Source: CAWCUK01 sp963798775
GTDB taxonomy: Bacteria > Bacteroidota > Ignavibacteria > Ignavibacteriales > Ignavibacteriaceae
Length of the DNA: 64,000 bases
Assembly: GCA_963798775.1 (NCBI GenBank)
Contig: CAWCUK010000004.1
Location: 372,001 to 436,000, forward strand
Reading direction: 5' to 3'
Of this stretch, positions 30,801-38,305 are shown piece by piece. The position numbers and the translations under genes were made by a program. The notes beneath the pieces are model-generated. The model searched no databases. It was not told the origin of the DNA and saw only the letters and a program-made list of their open reading frames with translations. Position 1 is the stretch's first letter; the number at the start of each line of letters is the position of its first letter.

Positions 30801-32710
30801 CGCATGAATCAATAAAAGACGCAAAAGTTATAAAGAAAACTGAAACAAACGGAACCGCAAGATTGGCTGCGTTTTACACAACTAATATTCCTGAAGCGGA
30901 GGTTCCTGGCTTAAAAGATTTTCTTAAAAAGAATCTTCCGGATTTTATGCTGCCGTCCTCTCTTATTAAAGTAGAAAAATTTCCGCTTACCGCAAACGGG
31001 AAAATAGATACAAAAAAATTAGAAGATTTTGATGTTATTGAAAAGAGGGGGAAGGGTGAGACAGTAAAACCTTCTACGGAAATGGAAGTAAAACTTTTAC
31101 AAATATGGAAAGATGTTCTCTCTGTTGAAAATATTGGGGTTGAGGATAATTTCTTTGAATTGGGCGGAGATTCAATTTTAACAATTCAAATTGTCTCAAG
31201 AGCTAATCAAATTGGTTTTAATCTTACCCCTAAAGATATATTTAAATTTCCTACAATCGCGGAATTAGCGAAACTTTCTAACTCAAATATGCCGCGAATT
31301 ATTTTTGGTGAACAAGAAATGATAGTAGGTGAAGTGCCTCTTACTCCTATTCAGTACTGGTTTATTAATCAAAATTTGGAAGAGAAACATCATTATAATC
31401 AATCTGTAATTTTAACTGTACCTTCCGGAATAAATGAAATAAAAATTAGAAAAGTAATAACAGCGCTGGTAAAACATCACGATCAGCTAAGAGCAAGATT
31501 TATTTTTTCGCAAAATTCAGCGAGGCAAATAATATCCGGCGACATAAATATAAATCTTAAAACAATAGATTTATTCCGCTACGAAATCAATGAACATAAA
31601 GGGATTGTGGAATACGAATCTAATAATGCGCAGTCGGGAATATCTCTTGAAAATTCTCCTCTCAATTTTGTCCTTTTTCAAAATTATAATCGAACAGAAA
31701 ATCTTCTTCTTATAATAATACATCATTTAGTAATTGACGGAGTTTCTTGGAGAATTCTTCTTGAAGACATGCGGAATGCTATACGGCAGTTGAATGATAA
31801 TAAAGACATTATTCTTCCGCTTAAAACCGTTGCTTATAAAAGGTGGGCTGAAGAATTAATCGCGTTGGCCGATTCGGAAGAAATAAAAAATGAACTGAAA
31901 TATTGGCAAAGCCTGCAGCCGGCGGCTCTAATTTTCGATGAGCGAAGTAAGGATAATTATGAAGCTTTCACCGAAAAATTCACGATAAACTTTCCGGCGG
32001 AGATGACACTTAATTTACTGCGGAATTCGCAGAAATATTATGGCGCAGAAATAAATGAAATTCTTTTAACGGCTTTCACATCTGCTTTTATTAAGTGGAG
32101 CGGTAAAGAATTTTTATTCTTAAACTTGGAAGGGCACGGCAGAGAAAAAACGGTAAACGATATTAATTTAACAAGGACAGTCGGTTGGTTTACTTCAATT
32201 TATCCGGTAAATCTAAAGGTTGATTTAGGCGTTTCTTCATCAGATAAAATAAACGCTGTAAAAAAACAATTGAGTAATATTCCAGCAAAAGGAATGAATT
32301 TTGGAATCCTAAAATTCTTATGCGGCGATAAAGCAGTTAAAGAAGCAATAAACAATATACCTCAGCCTGAAATAATATTTAATTATTTGGGACGATTTTC
32401 ATCCGGCGGTTCAAATTCCGTACTTCAAATTTCTAAGGGAAACGAAAGAAATGATAAACAAAATCGGCTTCATTTGATTGAGGTTGACGGCGGTGTTAAT
32501 AATAACGAATTGCGGTTTGATTTCACCTACTCTTATAAATTAATTAAAGCTGAATCAATAAAATCTTTTGCGGATGAATTTTTATCTCAATTGATAAAAC
32601 TAGTTGACGATATAGAATTAGAAAATAAAAATGTAAACGAACAAGAATTCAATTTTTCCGAGAGCGATTTACAAGAAATTTATTCTTCAATTGAAAAAAT
32701 TAAAGGATAG
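24887..32710 (+). CDS. NRPS, C-A-T-C-A-T-E, modules m8 (Orn) and m9 (D-Asn)
   Basis: Largest intact synthetase here, 2,607 residues. Domains: LCL-type C (ASFAQKRMWFL, HHIISDGWS), A (about 26330-27810), T (IGGHS near 27969), C (LSFAQQRIWFL), A (about 29530-31020), T (LGGDS near 31162), E (about 31320-32650; HHLVIDGVSWR, EGHGRE, RTVGWFTS, FNYLG). The m8 pocket reads DVGEIGSIDK, exactly the ornithine code of the gramicidin S and tyrocidine synthetases, with the FDVFTGD and SFGLTE variants those domains share. The m9 pocket reads DATKVGEVGK, close to Asn (DLTKLGEVGK); Asp cannot be excluded. The m9 C domain has HHIIFDDWS instead of HHxxxDG (28553-28573). The tail FSESDLQEIYSSIEKI resembles a COM donor. 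Confidence 0.95.
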   Translation: MTEVEIKNSALLEGKLNNEDVFVFPASFAQKRMWFLDRYEPESPYYNIPAALRLKGKFNIKIFKATLQIIVNRHESLRTNFASVNGEILQIISQKRKINISVEDLTKVPDDEKEIKIYQLAKNEARTPFNLRAGALFRAVIIHSTEEENVILLTMHHIISDGWSMGILVKEICAIYSELIEGKEISIPDLKIQYADFSEWQKKYLSGKKFERQYDYWKNILSDNPPVLELPVDKTRPVSWSNEGASISYLIDSKILDKLYTISRQNGSTIFMILLSAYYVLLSRYSGQNDISVGTPIANRTRAELENIIGLFINTLVLRCKINKSDSFKDLLLKVKEVTLGAYENQDLPFELLVEKLQPERNITYPPLFQVMFILQNTPNDISINSDLQITQLDVDMGTSTFDLTFNAVELFNGLQVSAEFNTDLFEEETIRQMLIHFENILREVSENPDMLISRIKILSENERKKILYEWNNSKISVPGNLFVHNLIEKNAAEIPGKTAVKYENSILTYSGLNNEANRLAYELIKNVKPEDKVAVYLERSIDIFPAVLGVMKSGAAYLPMDTLYPAERIQFMLKDSDAKVIVTNRKSAKSLPQNNLDKIFIDDLGSAVSSLPNPKVNINEENLVYTIYTSGSTGTAKGVGITHRNLLNIYLSWEEDYKLKEEVNVHLQMANFTFDVFTGDFVRALCSGGMLVAAPRDILLDGKELFNLIQTEQIKIAEFVPAVLRNLINYLAENGKTLSSINTLIAGSDVWYVNEYKKFKTYLNSGTRVINSFGLTECTIDSSFYESEDINLHNDFVIPIGKSFANTSLLILDENFNLVPPGVKGELFITGTGIARGYLNNPAMTAEKFLPNSFGDLHGERIYRTGDAAKYLKDGNVEFIGRIDNQIKIRGFRVELGEIEAELIKLPGIKSAVVTVVYSNNIQKLAAYVIAGNSELDRFSLREQLLARLPEYMIPSAFVVLEKFPLSSNGKIDRKLLPPPDSDELQGELENLYVAPKNSLEENITAIWKDVLDIDGIGIRHNFFVIGGHSLLATQIISRIKDEYNIELPLRKLFEDPTIEGLAKEVQKIMHEKNKIEIMPITAIQNKENIPLSFAQQRIWFLNEMEPGSPYYNIPDAFKLYGKLDVPILRESIILISERHELLRTAIINVNGKPQQKIFDKVEMDLPLFDLSVLNKEDAEYEAERITAKEALHSFDLAEPPLFKVTLLKIAEDEFIISFIAHHIIFDDWSSRVFISELSVIYDSLSNGKIPPLRPLKIQYGDFAAWQRNWLKGEVLQNKLNYWKENLKDVPPLLEFPYDHPRPPVQTFNGKYKTFEISKSVTKEIYSLAKNENVTLFMLILAAFDLLLYKYSNQKILSVGTPIANRRSSELEKLIGLFVNTLVLKSEVNVDYTFKQLLRQIKETTLAAYEHQDVPFELVVDTVQPERNLSYSPLFQVMLVFQNTPPQKININSNLTLRPFALHSGTSKFDLTLFIIEDEENLRGAFEYNADLFEPDTIDRMIHRFENILTTVTDNKNILVKNISLVSDSESNDLLKEYNQTENIERLRDYVHKEFENTAIKFADSTALKFNSESISFSELNSKANQLAHYLIELGAGPETIIGVSLKRSFNLVVTLFAILKSGAAYLPLDASYPEDRINYMIDDSKLKMIITEENLSAKFKPVNEIKIIVLDSIKNELAEQKYDNPTVKLDEENIAYVIYTSGSTGKPKGTLITHKGFKNYLSWCLFAYPVHIGNGSLLHSTIAFDATVTSIFPSLLAGKTIFITEENDEIETLGNTLKEINNFSLIKITPAHLKLLTAQLNENELKNVSRSFVIGGENLLYSDIELLQKAAPDTLLFNEYGPTETVVGCVVYEASKSSGNGSVPIGKIIPNTSIYILNKELKPVPKGLSGELYISGEGVARGYLNNPELTAERFIPNPFSNEMGNRMYKTGDIVKLRNDVNLEFLGRADDQIKLKGFRIELSEIEKAIISHESIKDAKVIKKTETNGTARLAAFYTTNIPEAEVPGLKDFLKKNLPDFMLPSSLIKVEKFPLTANGKIDTKKLEDFDVIEKRGKGETVKPSTEMEVKLLQIWKDVLSVENIGVEDNFFELGGDSILTIQIVSRANQIGFNLTPKDIFKFPTIAELAKLSNSNMPRIIFGEQEMIVGEVPLTPIQYWFINQNLEEKHHYNQSVILTVPSGINEIKIRKVITALVKHHDQLRARFIFSQNSARQIISGDININLKTIDLFRYEINEHKGIVEYESNNAQSGISLENSPLNFVLFQNYNRTENLLLIIIHHLVIDGVSWRILLEDMRNAIRQLNDNKDIILPLKTVAYKRWAEELIALADSEEIKNELKYWQSLQPAALIFDERSKDNYEAFTEKFTINFPAEMTLNLLRNSQKYYGAEINEILLTAFTSAFIKWSGKEFLFLNLEGHGREKTVNDINLTRTVGWFTSIYPVNLKVDLGVSSSDKINAVKKQLSNIPAKGMNFGILKFLCGDKAVKEAINNIPQPEIIFNYLGRFSSGGSNSVLQISKGNERNDKQNRLHLIEVDGGVNNNELRFDFTYSYKLIKAESIKSFADEFLSQLIKLVDDIELENKNVNEQEFNFSESDLQEIYSSIEKIKG

Positions 32711-32716
32711 GCGATT

Positions 32717-35700
32717 ATGGAGATGAATAATGTTGAAGATATTTATCCGTTGTCTCCCATGCAGCAAGGAATGTTGTTCCACAACTTAAGCGCAAACGGC
32801 AATGATGCGTATGTTGAACAATTTTCATGCGAATTAAACGATGAAATAAATATTCAAGCCTTTGAGAACGCGTGGCAAAAATTAGTTGAACGGCATACAA
32901 TTTTAAGAACTGTATTTATCAGTAAAAATGTTAAAGAACCGGTTCAAGTGGTATTAAAAAAAATGAAAATTAAATTAAAATTTTACGACTTAAAATTATC
33001 TTCTAAAGATGAACAAATATCTTCAATAGAGGCTTACAGAATTAAGGATAAAAGCAGAAAATTCGATCTTTCCCATCCGCCGCTTATCCAATTAACTCTG
33101 CTTCAAATTGAGGAAAAAAAATATTATTTCATTTGGACATATCATCATATCCTGCTGGATGGTTGGTCGATGCCGATTTTATTAAATGAATTTTTCTTCA
33201 TTTACAATGCTGTTGCTAATGATGAGCTGTTGAACCTTCCGGCAGCGGTTCCTTTTAAAGAGTATATAAAATGGATTAAAAAACAAGATGCGGAGACTTC
33301 CGAAAAATACTGGAAAGCTTTATTGAAAGATTTTAAAACTCCGAATTCAATTAGTGGATGTTATACAAAAAATGATACGATTAAAATTAAAGAACGTCAG
33401 CTATTTTTGTCCGAACAAATTACCGCGAAAGTAAATTTATTCTGTCGGAGAAATAATCTGACGGTTAATAATTTAGTTCAGTCTGTCTGGATAATGCTTA
33501 TTTCATGTTATTCCGGAAACACAGATGTTCTTTTCGGCAGTACTGTTTCCGGCCGCCCTCATGATTTGACTGATTCTGAAAATATGGTAGGTCTATTTAT
33601 AAATACTTTGCCGGTTAGAGCGCAAGTTACAAAAAATAAAAAAGTGATTGATTTATTAATAGAATTAAGGGAACAGCAAATTTTTTCACACCAATATTCT
33701 TATTCTCCCTTAACCGATATTCAAAAATGGAGCGAAGTATCAAACGGTGCCGGTTTATTTGATACTCTGCTGGTTTATGAAAATTATCCGATCAAAAAGG
33801 TCGCTGAAGAAAAAGGCTCCTCATTAAAAATTCAAAATATTGAGATGTTCGAGAAGACCAACTTCCCGTTGAATTTTATTGCCGGAATTGAAAAAAACTT
33901 GTTATTCCGCCTGGCTTATGATGCCGGTAAAATAGATGATGATACTATTGGCCAAATGCTGAAAGTTATGGAAAATATTTTAACACAGTTTATTTCTAAT
34001 CCGGATGAAAAACTAGGAAACATCAATTTTATAAACCGGCGGGATGAGAATGAAATTATTTCCTGGTTAACCGGTAAAAAAGAAAAAATAAAATCCGGTT
34101 CAATTGTGGAAGCTTTTGAACAGATGGTTTTTTGTCAGCCGAATGAGATTTCTGTGCGATTTAAAGAAAAATATTTATCCTATTACGAATTAAATTCAAA
34201 CGCGAATAAACTTGCCAGGCATTTTATCGGTAAAGGAATTGAAACGGAGGATAAAATTGGAATAGCAATGCCCAAATCACCGGAAATGATTACGGCAATA
34301 ATGGCAGTGCTTAAAACCGGAGCCGCATATATTCCGATAGATATTTCCATTCCTTATGAAAGGAAAAAATATATAGTTGAAGATTCAAAAATTAAAATGA
34401 TTATTACAGATATAAAAGAAGCGGCAAATTATAAGGAATTTTCAAATATTAAAATAGTTATCCCGGAATTGGAAAAAGAAGAAATTATAAAAATGGAAGA
34501 GGATGATCTTGAAATTAAAGTTGAGGATAATTCACTCGCTTATATAATTTATACTTCAGGGTCTACGGGAAATCCTAAAGGTGTTTTAGTTGAGCAAAGG
34601 GGAGTGGTTAATTTAGCGAATGCCTACGGAAATTTGTTTACTCTAAACGCGGCTTCAAGAGTTCTGCAATATTTTTCTCCTGCGTTCGACGGGGCTGTAG
34701 CGGATATTTTCCCGGCTTTATTAAATGGTTCCACTCTAGTTTTAATAGATAATTTTTCTTTAATGACGGCAAATGAAATTAAAAGTTTCATAAATAATTA
34801 TAGTATTACTAATATGATTCTTACGCCGTCAACATTAAATATTCTTCTAGCCGATGTTTATCCTTATCTAAAAAATATTGGTATAGCCGGTGAACAGCTT
34901 CATTCAGGTATTTGCGAAAAATGGAAAGATAAAAATTTAATAAATGTTTACGGCCCTACCGAAGCCACGGTAGCGAGCACGGCTTATCAAATAAATGAAA
35001 ATAAAAATGATCAGATCATTCCGATAGGTAAAGCGTTACAGAATATTCAGAATTATATTCTGGATGAAGAACTGCGAATTTTGCCCGTTAATTCAACCGG
35101 TGAAATATGTATCGGGGGAATAGGAATTGCCCGAGGATATTTAAATAATCCTGCTCTAACAGCTGAAAAATTTATACCTGATCCTTATAGTAAAGAACCG
35201 GGTAAACGTCTGTATAAAACGGGAGATTTAGGAAAATATACAAATGACGGAAATATTATTTTTCTTGGCAGAACTGATAACCAGGTAAAACTGCGCGGCT
35301 TCAGAATTGAGCTTGAGGAAATTGAAAACCAACTGAGATTATTTAATCAGATTGAGAATTGTGCTGTAATTATTAGCCTATTTAATAACCGGAAAATATT
35401 AGTCGCTTATTATTCTGTTAAAGATCAAAATGAAATTGATGAAACGGAAATTAAAGAATTCATAAGTGATAAGCTTCCTTATTACATGATCCCTTCCGCG
35501 TTTATTCAAGTGGATTCATTTAAAATTACAATAAACGGAAAAATTGATAAAAAATCTCTCCCGGAGCCAAAGCCTGAAGAATTACTGATTTTAGAAGTTG
35601 TAAATCCTAGAAATATTACCGAACAAAAACTTAATGATCTTTGGAAAATTATTTTTGATGGAAATAATTATGGAGTTACAAATAACTTTTTTGAAGTCGG

Positions 35701-36670
35701 CGGAAATTCTTTATCCGCGATTCGTCTTTCGGGTCTTGTTGAACAGACTTTTAATATCGCACTTCCTATAGCTGTTATTTATCAGAAGTCAACTATTGAA
35801 GAATTAGCCGAATATATAGAGGCGCAAAAATTAAATGTAAACCCGGAAGAAAATATTCTAATTGAGTTGAAGAAGGGGAACGATGAAGTTGAACCGTTAT
35901 TCTTAATTCATCCTTCCGGAGGAAGCGTGCATTGGTATTCTGAACTAGCCGCAAATATTATTTCAGACCGAAAGGTTTATGGCATACAAGCTCAGGGAAT
36001 TGACGGTACATCCGATTTGGATGATTCGATTATTAAAATGGCCGGCAGGTATGTAAATATAATTTTAAATAAACAGCCGGAAGGCCCGTATTTTATAGGA
36101 GGTTGGTCTTTCGGTGTAATCGTCGCTTTTGAAGTAGCACAACAGCTTTCTGCCTTAAATAAAAAAATGGGAGCTGTGTTTTTATTGGATCAAGAACCGG
36201 TACTGGATGAAAAAACTCCTAAGGATAACGCGGAACTTTTATATCTGATATTTAAAGATTCGTTAAGTCTTGATTTAAATAATTTAAAATTTTTACATGA
36301 AGAAGAACAATTTAAGATAGTGCTGAAAAAAGCAAAAAAGGCCGGCATGGTTCCTTTTTACGTGAGACTGAATCAATTTAAGATATACATAATGATTTTA
36401 AAGACGATGAGATTCGCGTGGTACAATTATAAACCGGCAAAATATAAAGGCGATTTAATCATTTTCCGTTCAAAAGAAAATCCGCATCAAAATTCAAAAA
36501 GTTATGATCTCGGTTGGGGAAAATTATCTGAAAATGTAAAGGTAATTGAGGTTCCCGGCGATCATATTAGTATGATGAATAAAGCGAATGTTTCAGCATT
36601 GGCAAGATTAATTGATGAATTTATGGAAATTCCAAAATCAGAATTAATTAAAGAAACGATTTTAAAATAG
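32717..36670 (+). CDS. NRPS termination subunit, C-A-T-TE, module m10
   Basis: Last synthetase, 1,317 residues, starting 6 bases after the previous stop. The N-terminus NNVEDIYPLSPMQQGMLFH is a COM-acceptor-like lead plus a C domain of the D-residue-accepting type, matching the E domain at the end of the upstream gene. Domains: C (HHILLDGWS), A (about 34100-35560, YTSGSTG, FDGAVAD, YGPTEATVA, NGKID), T with GGNS rather than GGHS (near 35703), and a type I thioesterase (about 35890-36640) with nucleophile Ser1131 in GWSFG and His in PGDH. The TE releases the finished peptide, by hydrolysis or cyclization. The pocket reads DGAIGAVVAK; it shares seven of ten positions with a Tyr code (DGTITAEVAK), so Tyr or a relative is only a guess. 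This is the only TE of this kind in the cluster, so peptide assembly ends here. Confidence 0.95.
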   Translation: MEMNNVEDIYPLSPMQQGMLFHNLSANGNDAYVEQFSCELNDEINIQAFENAWQKLVERHTILRTVFISKNVKEPVQVVLKKMKIKLKFYDLKLSSKDEQISSIEAYRIKDKSRKFDLSHPPLIQLTLLQIEEKKYYFIWTYHHILLDGWSMPILLNEFFFIYNAVANDELLNLPAAVPFKEYIKWIKKQDAETSEKYWKALLKDFKTPNSISGCYTKNDTIKIKERQLFLSEQITAKVNLFCRRNNLTVNNLVQSVWIMLISCYSGNTDVLFGSTVSGRPHDLTDSENMVGLFINTLPVRAQVTKNKKVIDLLIELREQQIFSHQYSYSPLTDIQKWSEVSNGAGLFDTLLVYENYPIKKVAEEKGSSLKIQNIEMFEKTNFPLNFIAGIEKNLLFRLAYDAGKIDDDTIGQMLKVMENILTQFISNPDEKLGNINFINRRDENEIISWLTGKKEKIKSGSIVEAFEQMVFCQPNEISVRFKEKYLSYYELNSNANKLARHFIGKGIETEDKIGIAMPKSPEMITAIMAVLKTGAAYIPIDISIPYERKKYIVEDSKIKMIITDIKEAANYKEFSNIKIVIPELEKEEIIKMEEDDLEIKVEDNSLAYIIYTSGSTGNPKGVLVEQRGVVNLANAYGNLFTLNAASRVLQYFSPAFDGAVADIFPALLNGSTLVLIDNFSLMTANEIKSFINNYSITNMILTPSTLNILLADVYPYLKNIGIAGEQLHSGICEKWKDKNLINVYGPTEATVASTAYQINENKNDQIIPIGKALQNIQNYILDEELRILPVNSTGEICIGGIGIARGYLNNPALTAEKFIPDPYSKEPGKRLYKTGDLGKYTNDGNIIFLGRTDNQVKLRGFRIELEEIENQLRLFNQIENCAVIISLFNNRKILVAYYSVKDQNEIDETEIKEFISDKLPYYMIPSAFIQVDSFKITINGKIDKKSLPEPKPEELLILEVVNPRNITEQKLNDLWKIIFDGNNYGVTNNFFEVGGNSLSAIRLSGLVEQTFNIALPIAVIYQKSTIEELAEYIEAQKLNVNPEENILIELKKGNDEVEPLFLIHPSGGSVHWYSELAANIISDRKVYGIQAQGIDGTSDLDDSIIKMAGRYVNIILNKQPEGPYFIGGWSFGVIVAFEVAQQLSALNKKMGAVFLLDQEPVLDEKTPKDNAELLYLIFKDSLSLDLNNLKFLHEEEQFKIVLKKAKKAGMVPFYVRLNQFKIYIMILKTMRFAWYNYKPAKYKGDLIIFRSKENPHQNSKSYDLGWGKLSENVKVIEVPGDHISMMNKANVSALARLIDEFMEIPKSELIKETILK

Positions 36671-36681
36671 GACCAGTTTTA

Positions 36682-37980
36682 ATGGAAATGCCTAAAAAAT
36701 TATTTAATAAGAATTTCTTCCTTCTTTGGCAGGGCCAAACAGTTAGTAATATCGGTTCGCAGATTTTTTCTATTGCCGTTATTTTTTGGATAAAACACAC
36801 AACGGATTCCGCAAGTCTGGTAGGTTTAATTTTAATGACTTCCAGCCTGCCTGCCGTACTTATGTCAACAATAGGAGGCGCCGCCGCCGACAGGTTTAGA
36901 CGCAGAAATATTATAGTTATTTGCGATCTTCTTAATGGTATCGCTGTATTGATGCTTTCAATTTTATTCTTTGTTTCTCCGGAAGCTAATGATTTGATAA
37001 TCACCGGTTTATTTGTGGTTTCAATTTATATCGCGTTTGTTAATTCATTTTTTCAGCCGGCTATTACGGCGGCTGTCCCGGATCTGGTTCCTAAAGAAAA
37101 AATATCCGGCGCGAATTCATTAACTCAATTTAGTCAGCAATTTTCTCTTTTTATAGGGCAGGGTATGGGAGGAGTATTATTCCGCGTTCTTGGCGCGCCT
37201 TTGTTGATTTTGTTAAACGGAATCTCTTATATCTTCTCTTCTATAAGTGAACTTTTTATAAAAATCCCGCAAAAACTCCCGGAAAAAGTAACCGGTTTTA
37301 ATGAGCATGTTTCAAAATTTAAAGAGGATATTAAAGAAGGATTTCATTATGTAATGAATAATTCCGGTTTAAAAACTTTAGTTCTACTTTCGGCTTTACT
37401 TAATTTTTTAGCTATGCCTATTATAGTTCTTCTTCCATTTTATATTGAAGATTTTTTAAAGCTTAATGAAGATTGGTATGGATTTATGCTTGCCGCTTTC
37501 GGTTTCGGGTCCGTAATAGGTTATTTAATTGCCGGAACATTAAAATTAAACGGCAAGGCTCGAGGTGCCGCTATTATTATAATGATTATTCTTGAGTCCG
37601 TTATGCATGCGGCGCTTGGCCTTATTTCTACCGGATCTTCCGCGTTAATATTAGCCTTAACCGCCGGAACTATGAGCGGATTTGTTTCTGTTAGTATTAT
37701 AACAATTCTTCAAATTACTACAGAAAGTCAAATTAGGGGAAGAGTATTCGGTTTTCTTACAACGCTTTCGGGCGCTATGGCACCTCTTGGAATGGGGCTT
37801 GGCGGAATTTTATATGATTTTACGGGAAGAAATATTACGGCAATTTATATTGGCAGTGGAATATTAATGACTATAAGTGCTTTACTGGTTTCGCTTAATA
37901 TAAATTTTAGAGATTATTTGACGATTAACATTTTAGATCAAAATATAAAAGAGCCGGAGCCGGTTCTTAAAGAAAGTTAA
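36682..37980 (+). CDS. Major facilitator superfamily exporter (DHA3/EntS-like)
   Basis: A 432-residue integral membrane protein with about 12 hydrophobic segments. The N-terminus NFFLLWQGQTVSNIGSQIFSIAV and the loop GGAAADRFRRRNIIVICD between segments 2 and 3 (the MFS signature A region) are typical of the MFS_3 / enterobactin-exporter-like drug:proton antiporters. It starts 11 bases after the TE-containing NRPS and is followed by the MbtH gene, so it is most likely co-transcribed and exports the peptide or gives self-resistance. This role is inferred from position; the family also contains unrelated drug pumps. No ABC exporter is seen in the cluster. Confidence 0.9.
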   Translation: MEMPKKLFNKNFFLLWQGQTVSNIGSQIFSIAVIFWIKHTTDSASLVGLILMTSSLPAVLMSTIGGAAADRFRRRNIIVICDLLNGIAVLMLSILFFVSPEANDLIITGLFVVSIYIAFVNSFFQPAITAAVPDLVPKEKISGANSLTQFSQQFSLFIGQGMGGVLFRVLGAPLLILLNGISYIFSSISELFIKIPQKLPEKVTGFNEHVSKFKEDIKEGFHYVMNNSGLKTLVLLSALLNFLAMPIIVLLPFYIEDFLKLNEDWYGFMLAAFGFGSVIGYLIAGTLKLNGKARGAAIIIMIILESVMHAALGLISTGSSALILALTAGTMSGFVSVSIITILQITTESQIRGRVFGFLTTLSGAMAPLGMGLGGILYDFTGRNITAIYIGSGILMTISALLVSLNINFRDYLTINILDQNIKEPEPVLKES

Positions 37981-38008
37981 CTGTTAAACTTATTTCAATA
38001 TATAAAAT

Positions 38009-38015
38009 AGGAGGT
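38009..38015 (+). promoter_or_regulatory. Strong Shine-Dalgarno site for the MbtH-like gene
   Basis: AGGAGGT lies 3 bases before ATG 38019. It is the best ribosome binding site in the NRPS region, where most genes start by overlap with the gene before. It fixes the start of the small gene and suggests that the MbtH-like protein is translated at a higher rate than the giant synthetases, which fits its role as a partner of many A domains. Confidence 0.7.
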
Positions 38016-38018
38016 AAT

Positions 38019-38246
38019 ATGGGTTGGGATGATTCTGAAGATACTACTGTTTATAAGGTAGTTATCAATCACGAAGAGCAATATTCTATTTGGCCGGCGG
38101 ATCGTGAGAACGCGCTCGGCTGGAAAGATGTAGGAAAGGTAGGGCTAAAACAAGAATGCCTGGACTATATTAAGGAAGTTTGGACTGATATGCGTCCTTT
38201 AAGTTTACGTAAGAAAATGGAGGCAGATAAGGTAAACGCTTCTTAA
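38019..38246 (+). CDS. MbtH-like protein, NRPS adenylation-domain partner
   Basis: 75 residues, the usual size of the MbtH family. It shows the family pattern: NHEEQYSIWPAD, GWKDVG, KQECLDYIKEVWTDMRPLSLR, with conserved Trp at positions 25, 35 and 55. MbtH-like proteins bind A domains in the cytoplasm and are often needed for their solubility or activity. It is the only copy in the window and could serve all ten A domains. It has its own strong ribosome binding site and is followed by a hairpin that may reduce transcription of the next genes. Confidence 0.96.
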   Translation: MGWDDSEDTTVYKVVINHEEQYSIWPADRENALGWKDVGKVGLKQECLDYIKEVWTDMRPLSLRKKMEADKVNAS

Positions 38247-38254
38247 AAAGGAAT

Positions 38255-38284
38255 GCATGCTCTAATCTGACTATTGGAGCATGC
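38255..38284 (+). terminator. Hairpin between mbtH-like and thioesterase II genes
   Basis: GCATGCTCTAA (38255-38265) pairs with TTGGAGCATGC (38274-38284): 11 pairs including one G-T, with an 8-base loop. The T-rich run follows only after about 10 more bases (ATTTTTT near 38295-38301), so it may be a weak or partial terminator or an RNA-processing/stability element within the operon. The downstream thioesterase starts 21 bases after the stem. Confidence 0.5.
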
Positions 38285-38305
38285 TTCTTCAGATATTTTT
38301 TATGA

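Noticed and set aside
1015..35560. Repeated A, C and T domain sequences as possible mobile or CRISPR-type repeats
   Set aside because: The repeats are homologous protein domains at the spacing of NRPS modules, not short identical DNA repeats.
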